Below, piece after piece: positions 45,235-54,213 of a stretch of DNA of 57,461 nucleotides. Each line of letters starts with the position of its first letter. Position 1 is the first letter of the stretch. The DNA is from Flavobacterium collinsii (GTDB lineage: Bacteria > Bacteroidota > Bacteroidia > Flavobacteriales > Flavobacteriaceae): assembly GCF_902804485.1 (NCBI RefSeq), contig NZ_CADCST010000068.1, positions 55,332 through 112,792 on the forward strand. The letters run 5' to 3'. The notes below the pieces were generated by a model, which saw only the letters and a list, made by a program, of their open reading frames with translations, was not told the DNA's origin and did not search any database. Position numbers and translations under genes: made by a program.

Positions 45235-48111
45235 ATGAAAACAATTTACAAGGCAATTTTAATTTTTTCGGTTGCACTTTTTACTCAAAACATGACCGCC
45301 CAAAAGGCAAGTATTAGCGGAACAATTACCGACGCACAATCCCCACTTCCGGGAGCGACCATTGTATTGTCTAATAATCAAAAAGCTACGACCGATTTTA
45401 GTGGTTATTTTACAATTCAGGATGTGGGATCGGGCAGTTTTGAATTGGAGATCTCCTATATAGGATATGAAGTAAAGAATATAAAAATTGATATTAAAGA
45501 CAATCAACAGTTAAAGTTAGGAATCATTCAACTGCAAACGAATTCCAAAGAATTGAATGAAGTTGTCGTGAGTGGAATGACTCAAAGAAATAGTGAAGCC
45601 AGAGCGCTGAACATGCAAAAAAAATCGATGAGTATTGTAAACGTAATTGCAGCCGACGGGATAGGAAAACTTCCGGATCGTAATGCTGCCGAAACCGTAC
45701 AGCGTATGCCCGGAGTTTCTATAGAACGTGATCAGGGTGAAGGACGTTTTGTGTCGGTGAGAGGATTACCTCCTTTTTGGTCGTCGACTACTATTAATGG
45801 AAATCGAATTCCAACCGCCGAAGAAGAAACAACTTCGAGAGCCACAGCATTTGATTTTTTTCCTTCAGATCTTATTGCGTATGTTGAAGCTACCAAAGCA
45901 CTTACACCGGATATGGACGGTGATGCGATTGGCGGAAGCGTAAATTTTACTACACAAACCGCTCCAACCAAACGAACTATTAAAGCCAGTGTTTTTAGTG
46001 GATACAACCAAAAATCAGATAAAGGAATTTATAGTGGATCGCTTACCATTGGCGACAAAAGCAAAAACGGAAAGTTCGGATATATTATCAATGGTACATA
46101 CTGGGACAGAAACTGGGCAACCGATAATTATGAGGCGAGAAGACAAGGAGATCAGGGAGTTTACAGATTAGAACTGAGAGACTATACCGGAATTAGAAAA
46201 ACCTCGGGTTTAAATGGTGCATTGGAATTCAATCCATCATCGAGAGATAAAATTTTCCTAAAGGCTACTTATGGCGGACTTACGGATGAAGAAACACATT
46301 ACAAACATCGTATTAGATTTGATAAATTCAATGGGGCAACAAATGCGCTGACTGTTGAGCAACAAGACATCCATAACCAGTTAATGACACAGTTTATAGG
46401 TATTGATTTGGGAGGGAAACATCAATTGGCAAATGGAAATTTAGATTGGAGCGTGGCATCTTACCGAAACAGATTCAAGTACGGAAACATTCCAAATGCA
46501 GAAGACAATAGTTACTTTTTAATTCAGTTCAATCAAACCGGAGTAGGTGTTAAGCCGGAGTATTTAAATACAGTGCCGCTTGCCAATGGTGGGGCCGGAG
46601 GTCCAAGAGCTTACTGGGCTGCAGATGGAGGAAAGCTGGACCCGAACAATCCAAAATCTATATTTGATTTTTATTCAGATCCAAATTTTAAAACAGATCC
46701 GACAAAAATGAAGTTTTCTACTTTAGAACTTTACAAAATCAACATCGTTGAAAGAGACAATATTATTGCGGCTGTAAACTACGAGCACAATTTTAATGAA
46801 AATCTTAAAATGAAGTTCGGTGCAAAATTAACTGACAAAGACCGTATTGCTACTTTCAGAGACGAATACTACAACTGGACAGGATCGCCAACGCCTTATT
46901 TGTCTAACTATGCTCCTGATTTAATCAACCAGCCTGGTGGTACAAATTATATGAGAAAAGAAACTGGTACTTTGATCGGAAACAGCTTTGGTCCGGTTTT
47001 ATCTCCGGACGGAATGACAAGATTATTCAATACCTCGAAAGCAAATTTGGTTTTAAACCCTGCAGATTCTCAAATTCCTGAATTAGGAAAAGGATTGGGA
47101 AGAAACTTTAATGTAGGCGAAACGACCTCTTCTGTTTATGCCATGTCAACCTATAATGTATCCGATAAATGGACCATTTTAGGAGGATTGAGAGTAACCA
47201 ATACTATAACACAGGTAACCGGTAAAACTGTAGAGAATAATGTGGTAGTCGATGCCGAAAATACGAAAACCTATACATCGGTACTTCCAATGGTACATGT
47301 AAAATATACTCCGATTGAGAATTTAAACCTTCGTTTTGCTACTACAAGAACATTTGCAAGACCCAATTTTGGAGACATTTCACCAACAGGTTCACTGAAC
47401 ACGATTGATGGGGAGTATGCAGGAGGAAACCCAAATTTAAATCCAACCTATTCCTGGAACTTCGATTTGCTAGGAGAATACTTCCTGGATGAGGTGGGAA
47501 TTATCAATGCCGGTGTATTTTACAAGTCGATTACGGATCCAATTTTTGATGACACTTACCAGGGAACGATCAACGGAATTCCTAATATAGAAATCAGTTC
47601 GCCTGCTAATGGTGGAAATGCATGGATAGGCGGAGTTGAATTTGGAATTACCAAGAGATTCAGCTTCTTGCCAGGCTTCCTTAAGTATTTTGGAACTCAG
47701 ATCAATGCAACACTTATGAACTCTGAAATGACTTTGGGGCAGAATGCTAATAATCCTAACGGAAGAAAAGTGTCTACTCCTTATCAGGCCAAAGAACTTT
47801 ACAACCTGCAATTGTTCTATGAGAGTGGTAAATTGAATGTGAGAGCAGCCTTTAATCACAAAGGAGCTTATGCTACAAGTTTTGATGCCAATGCTAAAAA
47901 TACAGACATGAATGATATTTATTACGGTAAATACAACTCACTTGATTTTTCTGCTTCGTATAAAATTGGAGATCATTTTACCATTTTCAGTGATGTAAAT
48001 AATGTATTGAATGAACCTTTAATGTATCATTTTGGAGAAACACCAAATCGTCCAAAACAGGTGGAATATTACGGGATGAAGTTTAATCTAGGTTTAAAAT
48101 ATAATTTATAG
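45235..48111 (+). CDS. TonB-dependent receptor (TonB-Xanth-Caul-like)
   Basis: This 958-residue outer-membrane receptor has a signal peptide (cleavage near MTAQ), a carboxypeptidase-like domain at about 24-110 and a plug with GKLPDRNAAETVQRMPGVSIERD, FVSVRGL and a TPDMDGDAIGGSVNF box, then a long barrel ending YNL. The plug sequence resembles the TonB-Xanth-Caul group, often linked to uptake of carbon sources rather than iron. No SusD-like partner follows. The genes downstream (organophosphate-type transporter, HpnW oxidase, PhnX-like hydrolase, surface phosphodiesterase) suggest import of a phosphonate-containing compound. The terminator at 48125-48197 may partly separate it from those genes. 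Confidence 0.9.
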   Translation: MKTIYKAILIFSVALFTQNMTAQKASISGTITDAQSPLPGATIVLSNNQKATTDFSGYFTIQDVGSGSFELEISYIGYEVKNIKIDIKDNQQLKLGIIQLQTNSKELNEVVVSGMTQRNSEARALNMQKKSMSIVNVIAADGIGKLPDRNAAETVQRMPGVSIERDQGEGRFVSVRGLPPFWSSTTINGNRIPTAEEETTSRATAFDFFPSDLIAYVEATKALTPDMDGDAIGGSVNFTTQTAPTKRTIKASVFSGYNQKSDKGIYSGSLTIGDKSKNGKFGYIINGTYWDRNWATDNYEARRQGDQGVYRLELRDYTGIRKTSGLNGALEFNPSSRDKIFLKATYGGLTDEETHYKHRIRFDKFNGATNALTVEQQDIHNQLMTQFIGIDLGGKHQLANGNLDWSVASYRNRFKYGNIPNAEDNSYFLIQFNQTGVGVKPEYLNTVPLANGGAGGPRAYWAADGGKLDPNNPKSIFDFYSDPNFKTDPTKMKFSTLELYKINIVERDNIIAAVNYEHNFNENLKMKFGAKLTDKDRIATFRDEYYNWTGSPTPYLSNYAPDLINQPGGTNYMRKETGTLIGNSFGPVLSPDGMTRLFNTSKANLVLNPADSQIPELGKGLGRNFNVGETTSSVYAMSTYNVSDKWTILGGLRVTNTITQVTGKTVENNVVVDAENTKTYTSVLPMVHVKYTPIENLNLRFATTRTFARPNFGDISPTGSLNTIDGEYAGGNPNLNPTYSWNFDLLGEYFLDEVGIINAGVFYKSITDPIFDDTYQGTINGIPNIEISSPANGGNAWIGGVEFGITKRFSFLPGFLKYFGTQINATLMNSEMTLGQNANNPNGRKVSTPYQAKELYNLQLFYESGKLNVRAAFNHKGAYATSFDANAKNTDMNDIYYGKYNSLDFSASYKIGDHFTIFSDVNNVLNEPLMYHFGETPNRPKQVEYYGMKFNLGLKYNL

Positions 48112-48124
48112 ACAACTATAAGTT

Positions 48125-48197
48125 AACCCGTTGGATGCTGGTAGGTTTTATTTTTACAGTTTATTTTTTTTTAATCTACTGCAAGCAACGGGTTTTT
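48125..48197 (+). terminator. Terminator-like long-loop hairpin
   Basis: AACCCGTTG pairs with CAACGGGTT across a 52-nt loop and is followed by TTTT, between the TonB receptor and DUF5690 genes. Confidence 0.5.
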
Positions 48198-48258
48198 AAA
48201 AACAATAGTAAACGCTTCTTATTTACAAGACAATTATCACGCTAAATTTCAAGAACTA

Positions 48259-49542
48259 ATGTCTAAAAAAGCATCTAATTTCAGGTTCATACTCAAAACA
48301 TCTATAGCGGCATTTGGTACCTATTTTTGTATGTATGCTTTTAGAAAACCTTTCACGGTAGCCACATTCGATCAGCTTTCTTTTTGGGGAATAGATTACA
48401 AAATTCTCTTGATTCTGGCACAGGTTTTAGGATATACTTTTTCTAAGTTTTTAGGAATCAAGATTATATCTGAATTGAAATCGGCCAGGAGAATTTTATA
48501 CCTAATCAGTTTTATTGTTATTTCCGAACTGGCTTTACTGGGCTTTGCTTTGGTACCGGCACCCTATAACATCTTGTTTTTATTTATTAACGGATTACCT
48601 CTCGGAATGATTTGGGGAATTGTTTTCTCTTATATCGAAGGCCGGAAAACAACGGAATTATTAGGGGTGATTTTATGTTCGAGTTTTATCGTTTCTTCCG
48701 GAGCTGCAAAATCTGTGGGAATCTTTGTCTTGAAGGTTTTGGGACGCAATGAGTTTTGGATGCCTTTTGTTTCGGGGTTAATTTTTATTGTTCCGTTAAT
48801 TGCATTTTCATTGTTTTTGGAAAAAATCCCAAATCCGGATAGCGAGGATTTGGCCCTGCGTTCTAAGCGTAAACCATTGGCTAAAAAAGAACGCGCTTTG
48901 TTGTTCCGACAATTTGCTTTTCCGCTAACAATACTTATTGTCTTTTATGCTATGCTAACGGCCATGCGTGAGTTCAGAGATAATTTTGCGCGAGAATTAT
49001 GGGATTGCTTGGGATACAAAGAGAGTATTTCAATTTATATGTACTCAGAAATTCCCATTGCCATATCAGTTTTGGTTATTTTAGGGATTTTAGGAAGCAT
49101 GAAAAACAATTATAAAGCTTTCCGCAATTATCATTTGGTATTGTTTGTAGGTTCAGTACTTATAGGAATCACAACTTTCCTGTTTCAAAAACATCTGATG
49201 TCAGCACTTCCGTGGATGATCATTTCAGGATTTGGAATGTACGTTTGCTACATTCCGTTTAACGGTTTATTTTTTGACCGAATGATAGCCACTTATAAAA
49301 TAAATGGAAATACTGGATTTTTAATTTACATAGCCGATGCCTTTGGTTATTTAGGGAGTGTTTTGGTATTGTTTTTCAAAAATTTTGGAGACCGAAAAAT
49401 TTCTTTATTGAACTTTTTTACCACTTGTATTTACCTGCTCTCTTTCGTAGGGATCATCACCACCATAATGTCCTTTAATTATTTTAAAAGGAAGTTTAGA
49501 AAAACTGTCGAAATTCCCACGGCTATGAGTTATGAGATGTAA
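48259..49542 (+). CDS. DUF5690 family MFS transporter (organophosphate-antiporter-like)
   Basis: This 427-residue, 12-helix inner-membrane protein matches the DUF5690 group of major facilitators. Near the start of helix 1 it has MYAFRKPFTVATF (Arg29-Lys30), closely resembling the organophosphate:phosphate antiporter (GlpT/UhpT) segment in which Arg binds the phosphate group. That makes uptake of a phosphonate or phosphate ester the best guess. It is 116 bp upstream of the HpnW-type oxidase gene. The last codons merge into a heptamer-register repeat array. Transport substrate is inferred from context and one motif. Confidence 0.82.
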   Translation: MSKKASNFRFILKTSIAAFGTYFCMYAFRKPFTVATFDQLSFWGIDYKILLILAQVLGYTFSKFLGIKIISELKSARRILYLISFIVISELALLGFALVPAPYNILFLFINGLPLGMIWGIVFSYIEGRKTTELLGVILCSSFIVSSGAAKSVGIFVLKVLGRNEFWMPFVSGLIFIVPLIAFSLFLEKIPNPDSEDLALRSKRKPLAKKERALLFRQFAFPLTILIVFYAMLTAMREFRDNFARELWDCLGYKESISIYMYSEIPIAISVLVILGILGSMKNNYKAFRNYHLVLFVGSVLIGITTFLFQKHLMSALPWMIISGFGMYVCYIPFNGLFFDRMIATYKINGNTGFLIYIADAFGYLGSVLVLFFKNFGDRKISLLNFFTTCIYLLSFVGIITTIMSFNYFKRKFRKTVEIPTAMSYEM

Positions 49543-49628
49543 GATGTAAGATGTAAAATGTAGGATGTAAAATGTAGGTGAAACCTGAAACCTGAAACCT
49601 GAAACCTGAAACAACAAACCATAAACAA
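49524..49628. repeat. Drifting heptamer array after DUF5690
   Basis: Fifteen contiguous 7-mers in one register: TATGAGT, TATGAGA, TGTAAGA (twice), TGTAAAA, TGTAGGA, TGTAAAA, TGTAGGT, GAAACCT (four times), GAAACAA, CAAACCA, TAAACAA. The sequence changes completely while the 7-nt phase is kept, starting inside the coding end. Confidence 0.85.
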
Positions 49629-49658
49629 ATAAACAGTAACACAAATAAAAACACAAAC

Positions 49659-50816
49659 ATGAAAGAGAAGTATGATTTAATAATTGTTGGATCCGGAGTT
49701 TTAGGAACATTTCACGCCTATCACGCCCTGAGAAAAGGATTATCGGTCGCCATTCTGGAAAAAAACAGCAAACCGGAAGGCGCAACCGTTAGAAATTTTG
49801 GACAGGTTGTACCGTCCGGGATGGATCGAAAGTGGCAAAATTTCGGAAAAGAAAGTTTAAATATCTATAAAGACATTCAATCGCAGTTTGATATTAATTT
49901 GCGTCAAAACGGAACTATTTATGTAGCGTCAAACGAAGAAGAAATGCAGTTGATAGAAGAGTTACATCAAATTAATATTTCGAACGATTATGAATCTAAT
50001 TTGCTGACAAAAGAACAATGTCTGACCAAATACAATGGATTACGAGCTGATTATTGTACTGGAGGATTATTTTTCCCGCAAGAAGTAACCGTTGAACCTT
50101 CTACAATGATTCATAAATTGCACCAGTTCATGACAACCAGTCTGGGGCTAGATTTATTTATGAATACTACCGTAGTACAAACGGAAGATAGAAATGATGA
50201 GGTTGTAGCCATAACCGCAACCGGCCTAGAATACAAAGCGTCAAAAATTATCATTTGCAACGGAAGTGATTTCAAAATTTTATATCCTGAGATTTACAAT
50301 AACAGCGATCTGATTGTTTCTAAACTACAGATGCTGCAAACCAAACCTCAGAAAAATTATAAACTAGACGGTTCTATCTTAACCGGATTGACGATCAGAA
50401 GATACGAATCTTTTGAAGAATGCAAATCGTATCAGGCCATTAAAGAAAAGGAAAATCCGGATAGTTTCGAGAAAAAATATGGCATTCACATCTTGTTCAA
50501 GCAAGCCCTTGACGGCTCAGTGATTCTTGGAGATTCTCATGAATATGCTCCCGCAAAAGAAATTGACTCTTTAGGTTTTGACCTGAATATGGATATCGAC
50601 CATTTTATGATTGAAGAAGCCAAAAAGATAATCGATCTTCCAACGTATGAAATCCAAAACAGATGGTTTGGGATGTATTCGCAATGTAAAACAAAGGATA
50701 TCTTTGAATATACTGTTGATCAAAACATTCACATCATAACCGGAATAGGAGGTAAAGGAATGACCGGCAGCGCAGGATTTGCCAAACATAATATTGATAC
50801 TATCTTTAATACTTAG
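49659..50816 (+). CDS. FAD-dependent oxidoreductase, TIGR03364 (HpnW-type)
   Basis: This 385-residue DAO-superfamily flavoenzyme has the FAD-binding motif IIVGSGVLGTFHAYHAL (8-24) followed by EKNSKPEGATVRNFGQVVPSG, and the C-terminal ITGIGGKGMTGSAGFAK contact segment. It matches TIGR03364, which is consistently encoded next to PhnX-like hydrolases and is proposed to oxidatively deaminate an aminoethylphosphonate such as 1-hydroxy-2-aminoethylphosphonate or an N-methylated relative. The PhnX-like gene follows at 193 bp, just as in the described synteny. Its product would be an aldehyde phosphonate. Substrate identity is inference. Confidence 0.87.
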   Translation: MKEKYDLIIVGSGVLGTFHAYHALRKGLSVAILEKNSKPEGATVRNFGQVVPSGMDRKWQNFGKESLNIYKDIQSQFDINLRQNGTIYVASNEEEMQLIEELHQINISNDYESNLLTKEQCLTKYNGLRADYCTGGLFFPQEVTVEPSTMIHKLHQFMTTSLGLDLFMNTTVVQTEDRNDEVVAITATGLEYKASKIIICNGSDFKILYPEIYNNSDLIVSKLQMLQTKPQKNYKLDGSILTGLTIRRYESFEECKSYQAIKEKENPDSFEKKYGIHILFKQALDGSVILGDSHEYAPAKEIDSLGFDLNMDIDHFMIEEAKKIIDLPTYEIQNRWFGMYSQCKTKDIFEYTVDQNIHIITGIGGKGMTGSAGFAKHNIDTIFNT

Positions 50817-50819
50817 GGA

Positions 50820-50980
50820 TTGTGAGGTTTGAGTTATGAGGTTTGAGTTATGAGTTATGAGTTATGAGTTATCAGGGAAATTATTAATCATAGTTTATAA
50901 TCTACATTTATAGTGCTTTCTAGAGCAATAAATAATAAACAATAGATTTTAGACCATCAACCATTAACCACCAACCAAAA
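50820..50980. repeat. Heptamer arrays GTTTGAG/TTATGAG and ACCATNA
   Basis: Eight 7-mers from 50820 (TTGTGAG, GTTTGAG, TTATGAG repeated, TTATCAG), then undifferentiated DNA, then ACCATCA, ACCATTA, ACCACCA, ACCAAAA from 50953. The two runs are exactly 133 bp (19 x 7) apart, so they share register. Confidence 0.8.
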
Positions 50981-51009
50981 ACTATAATTTTTTTTAAAAA
51001 ATACACAAA

Positions 51010-51699
51010 ATGAAAATTAATGAACTTGAAATGGTTGTTTTTGACATGGCCGGAACAACAATAAATGAGCAAAATATAGTTTACAAAACATTACATAAAT
51101 CGATTAATCACTTCGGTATTGATGTTTCTCTTGAACTGGTATTGTCTTTAGGAGCAGGAAAAGAAAAGCATCAGGCTATCAAGGATATTTTAATACACTT
51201 GAACATAACAGATATGAACAAGTCGGCTTTAATATTTGACTACTTTAAAGAAACATTGGACAAAGAATACCTTTCGGCTCAGGTTTTACCCATAGAAGGT
51301 GTCGAAAAGGTTTTGAAAAACCTTAAAAATGACGGTATAAAAGTAGTCTTAAACACAGGATACAGCAGTCATGTTGCCAATACTTTATTAGAAAAGCTAA
51401 ACTGGAAAGAAGGAAATCAATACGATGCCCTGATCACAGCCGATGATGTAGTGCTGGGACGTCCTTTTCCGGATATGATACATAAAGCCATGCAATTGTT
51501 TGCCATTGAAGACGCTTCTAAAGTACTAAAAGCAGGTGATTCGGCTATAGATATAGAAGAAGGAAAAAATGCTAAATGTGGTTTGACCGTAGGAGTTTTG
51601 TCAGGCGCACAAACCAGACAGCAGCTCGAAGAAGCCCAACCGGATTACATATTAGATTCTCTGGCATCGCTTTATGGGGTTATTGGGGCGAAGTGTTAG
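51010..51699 (+). CDS. PhnX-like phosphonatase-family hydrolase (TIGR03351)
   Basis: This 229-residue HAD-superfamily protein has the phosphonatase hallmarks: FDMAGTT (11-17; nucleophile Asp12, with Ala14 in place of the second Asp), a cap-domain Lys51 in LGAGKEKHQAI where PhnX has its Schiff-base Lys, Arg151 in VLGRPFPDMI replacing the usual HAD Lys, and acidic GDSAID (176-181). These residues allow C-P bond cleavage of a 2-oxo-ethylphosphonate. TIGR03351 members pair with the TIGR03364 oxidase rather than with PhnW transaminase, as here. Expected products are phosphate and an aldehyde. Activity on phosphonoacetaldehyde or its hydroxy form is unproven. Confidence 0.88.
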   Translation: MKINELEMVVFDMAGTTINEQNIVYKTLHKSINHFGIDVSLELVLSLGAGKEKHQAIKDILIHLNITDMNKSALIFDYFKETLDKEYLSAQVLPIEGVEKVLKNLKNDGIKVVLNTGYSSHVANTLLEKLNWKEGNQYDALITADDVVLGRPFPDMIHKAMQLFAIEDASKVLKAGDSAIDIEEGKNAKCGLTVGVLSGAQTRQQLEEAQPDYILDSLASLYGVIGAKC

Positions 51700-51700
51700 G

Positions 51701-51787
51701 TGTGAGGAGTGAAGAGTGAAATAAAAAGGAGTAGAGATTATAGAACAAAGAGTAAAGAGTAAAGAGTAAAGAATAAAGAGTAAAGAA
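51701..51787. repeat. GAGTAAA heptamer array, part 1
   Basis: Contiguous 7-mers of the form GANNNNA (GAGTAGA, GATTATA, GAACAAA, GAGTAAA, GAATAAA) run into the 73-bp repeat that follows. Confidence 0.8.
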
Positions 51788-51860
51788 TAAAGATTTTAGA
51801 GGAAAGATTAAAAAGCTGCTAACCCGAACGATAGCGAACAGGCGAAGCAATCTGCGAGAG
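51788..51860. repeat. 73-bp direct repeat, copy 1
   Basis: Identical over 73 bp to 52020-52092 (232 bp apart). It begins with heptamers (GATTTTA, GAGGAAA, GATTAAA) and ends with CCCGAACGATAGCGAACAGG and GCGAAGCAATCTGCGAGAG. A diverged relative is at 7684. Confidence 0.9.
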
Positions 51861-51957
51861 GAGATATACACATCGCTCTGCGGTTTATTTTGAGCAAAGC
51901 GTCTTTTGCAAGCATTTCGAGCTATGTTTCTATGTGTTAAAAAAGAGTTGAGAGATT

Positions 51958-52019
51958 ATAGAATAAAGAGTAAAGAGTAAAGAATAAAGAATAAAGAATA
52001 AAGAGTAAAGAGTAAAGAG
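51958..52019. repeat. GAGTAAA heptamer array, part 2
   Basis: GAGTAAA and GAATAAA heptamers precede the second 73-bp repeat copy, as in the first copy, showing that array plus repeat was duplicated as one block. Confidence 0.8.
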
Positions 52020-52092
52020 TAAAGATTTTAGAGGAAAGATTAAAAAGCTGCTAACCCGAACGATAGCGAACAGGCGAAGCAATCTGCGAGAG
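52020..52092. repeat. 73-bp direct repeat, copy 2
   Basis: Identical to 51788-51860. It is followed at 52109-52121 by TTATTTAGAATAA, whose reverse contains the TANTCTAAATA motif seen at the iron-locus promoters, about 130 bp upstream of the phosphodiesterase gene. Confidence 0.9.
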
Positions 52093-52252
52093 AAAAAACA
52101 CACATCATTTATTTAGAATAAAAATATCTTTTGTCTGTATTTTGAGTACCTACACTATACATTAAACAATTCGCTAATTAGTTAAAACAATATCCCTGCA
52201 GGAAAAGTTTCAAACAAGTAAATAAATAGTAACCATAAAACAATTCAACCCA

Positions 52253-53935
52253 ATGAAAAAGATTTTTAGATTAAGTTACATTACAATTCTTGCAAGTGTG
52301 CTTTTAGTCACATCCTGTACCAATGATTCCGCATTTAAGGATAACGAACAGGCCGTAAATGATAAAACAAACGCTAAAACAGGTAAATCTGCTTTAAGCA
52401 GTGGAACCAGAAAATTACTGATTATTGGAATTGACGGCTGTCGCGGGGATGCTTTAATGGGAGCCAATACACCTAATGTTCATGCTTTATTGCCCAATGC
52501 TGTCTATAGCCTCGATGCTTTGACCGAAGCACCTACATGGAGTGGAAACGGCTGGTCGACGATGCTTACCGGAGTTACCCATTTGAAACATGGCGTAACG
52601 GATAATTCATTTTCGAGTCCGAATTTTGCAGCTTATCCGAATTTTTTAAAACGATTTGAGACTTATAATGCGGCTTTAAAAACCATGTCAATCGTGCATT
52701 GGGCACCGATCAATACCTACATTGTGGACGGAATTGATGTAGAGAAAACACTCACGACTGATGTGGCTGTTAAAAATGAGGTGGTTGCTGCACTTACAAA
52801 CGACAACCCGGACGCTTTGTTTCTGCATTTTGATGATGTCGATCACGCCGGACACAGCTATGGATTTTCACTTAATGTGACGCAATACAAAGCTTCAATT
52901 GAAACAACAGACGGTTATATAGGAGAAATTTTAGCAGCTTTAAAAAACAGACCCAACTATGCCAATGAAGACTGGCTGGTTGTAGTTGCACCGGATCATG
53001 GTGGTATCGTTACAGGTTCCAGCGGATCTCATGGCGGGACATCCTACGAAGAGCGAAATATTTTTACCATTTTCAACAACAAAAATTTCACTTCGACTAA
53101 GATCGAAAAGCCGGTAGATCCAACCACAACGATTACCGGTAAATTTGTCAATTTTAATTCAAATAGTGTTTATGCTTCAACAGCCAATGCGCTTTACAAT
53201 TTCGGAACTTCAAGTTTTACAGTTGAATGCCGAGTAAAAACATCAGGTTACAGCAGTGATCCGTCATTGGTTTCGAATAAAAACTGGGTGAGTGGTAAAA
53301 ACCGTGGATTTGTAATTTGTGCTAATACCGGAGGAACATGGAAGGTAAATATTGGGGATACTCAAAGTCGTGTGGATATTTCCGGTGGGACAATCAATGA
53401 TGGGAAATGGCATCATTTGACACTTGTGGTGGACCGCACAGCCAAATTGGTTAAAACGTATCAGGATGGTGCTTTTGTAGGCCAGGCAGCTATTGGCGCC
53501 AGTTTTGGAAGTTTGACTTCAGGTTTGCCTTTCGCTATCGGACAGGACGGAACCCTGACGTATGGTGCAAATGTAAACGGAAATATTGCTGAGGTTCGCG
53601 TATGGAACAAAGCCTTAACTGAAGCTTCCATTTTCAATTATACCTGTTCATCGGTTACCGCTTCTCATCCGGATTATTCAAATCTTATCGGATATTGGAA
53701 AGGAGATAACGGATCAGGAAACAGTTTCACCGATTCAAGCAGCCAGCAAGTGGGGCTTACTTTTCCAAACACACCTAGTTGGACTACCAGTACTGCTACT
53801 TTAAAATGCGGCACTGCGACGGGAGTAGTTCCAAAAATGGTCGATATCGCCTATTCTTCTCTGCAATGGTTTGGTGTACCTATCAATAGTGGATGGTCAT
53901 TAGACGGCCGTTCTTGGCTTCCGGCAGGGAACTAA
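52253..53935 (+). CDS. Alkaline phosphatase-superfamily lipoprotein with inserted LamG domain
   Basis: This 560-residue surface or periplasmic lipoprotein has lipobox LVTSC with Cys22. The N-terminal catalytic part (52-280) is of the nucleotide pyrophosphatase/phosphonoacetate hydrolase group: Asp61 in IIGIDGCRGD, nucleophile region EAPTWSGNGW (Thr95 likely), HFDDVDHAGH near 190, PDHGG near 246 and GSHGGTSYEERN. A concanavalin-like LamG domain (about 300-515) follows, then a last segment (about 523-560: MVDIAYSSLQWFGVPINSGWSLDGRSW) that looks like the normal C-terminal strand-helix of the phosphatase fold, so LamG seems inserted into that fold. It probably cleaves phosphodiester or phosphonate linkages of a glycan bound by LamG. 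It is the last gene of the phosphonate-type cluster. Confidence 0.84.
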   Translation: MKKIFRLSYITILASVLLVTSCTNDSAFKDNEQAVNDKTNAKTGKSALSSGTRKLLIIGIDGCRGDALMGANTPNVHALLPNAVYSLDALTEAPTWSGNGWSTMLTGVTHLKHGVTDNSFSSPNFAAYPNFLKRFETYNAALKTMSIVHWAPINTYIVDGIDVEKTLTTDVAVKNEVVAALTNDNPDALFLHFDDVDHAGHSYGFSLNVTQYKASIETTDGYIGEILAALKNRPNYANEDWLVVVAPDHGGIVTGSSGSHGGTSYEERNIFTIFNNKNFTSTKIEKPVDPTTTITGKFVNFNSNSVYASTANALYNFGTSSFTVECRVKTSGYSSDPSLVSNKNWVSGKNRGFVICANTGGTWKVNIGDTQSRVDISGGTINDGKWHHLTLVVDRTAKLVKTYQDGAFVGQAAIGASFGSLTSGLPFAIGQDGTLTYGANVNGNIAEVRVWNKALTEASIFNYTCSSVTASHPDYSNLIGYWKGDNGSGNSFTDSSSQQVGLTFPNTPSWTTSTATLKCGTATGVVPKMVDIAYSSLQWFGVPINSGWSLDGRSWLPAGN

Positions 53936-53958
53936 AAAATTTGTGTTTTTTGTTTTTT

Positions 53959-53992
53959 AAAGGGTTATCTTCATTTTGAAGGTAGCCTTTTT
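53959..53992 (+). terminator. Terminator after the phosphodiesterase gene
   Basis: AAAGGGTTATCTTC pairs with GAAGGTAGCCTTT (several G-U pairs) around ATTTT, followed by T residues. Confidence 0.65.
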
Positions 53993-54061
53993 GATTTGAT
54001 TCTGGCTTGGAGTTTAACCGCAAAGAACGCTAAGATGTTACGCAAGGTTCGTAAAGTTTTG

Positions 54062-54165
54062 TGTCATTTCGACCGAAGGGAGAAATCGCACTCGCTAATC
54101 GACAAAGATTGGCGACATTCTTTGCGGAGTTTCTAATGCGATTTCTCCCTTCGGTCGAAATGACA
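54062..54165. repeat. Long inverted repeat with 29-bp perfect arms
   Basis: Arms starting TGTCATTTCGACCGAAGG (54062-54090) and ending CGGTCGAAATGACA (54137-54165) are perfect complements around a 46-nt core with its own weak pairing. No coding content; MITE/REP-like. It lies between the convergent phosphodiesterase and XRE genes. Confidence 0.85.
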
Positions 54166-54213
54166 TAAAATGAGAAAAAATTTTGCGATCCTTCCGGTTA
54201 AAAACGGTTAAAT

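Noticed and set aside
48112..53935. SusCD-type polysaccharide utilisation locus
   Set aside because: There is no SusD homologue, and the enzymes are not glycoside hydrolases or lyases, apart from a lectin-like LamG domain.
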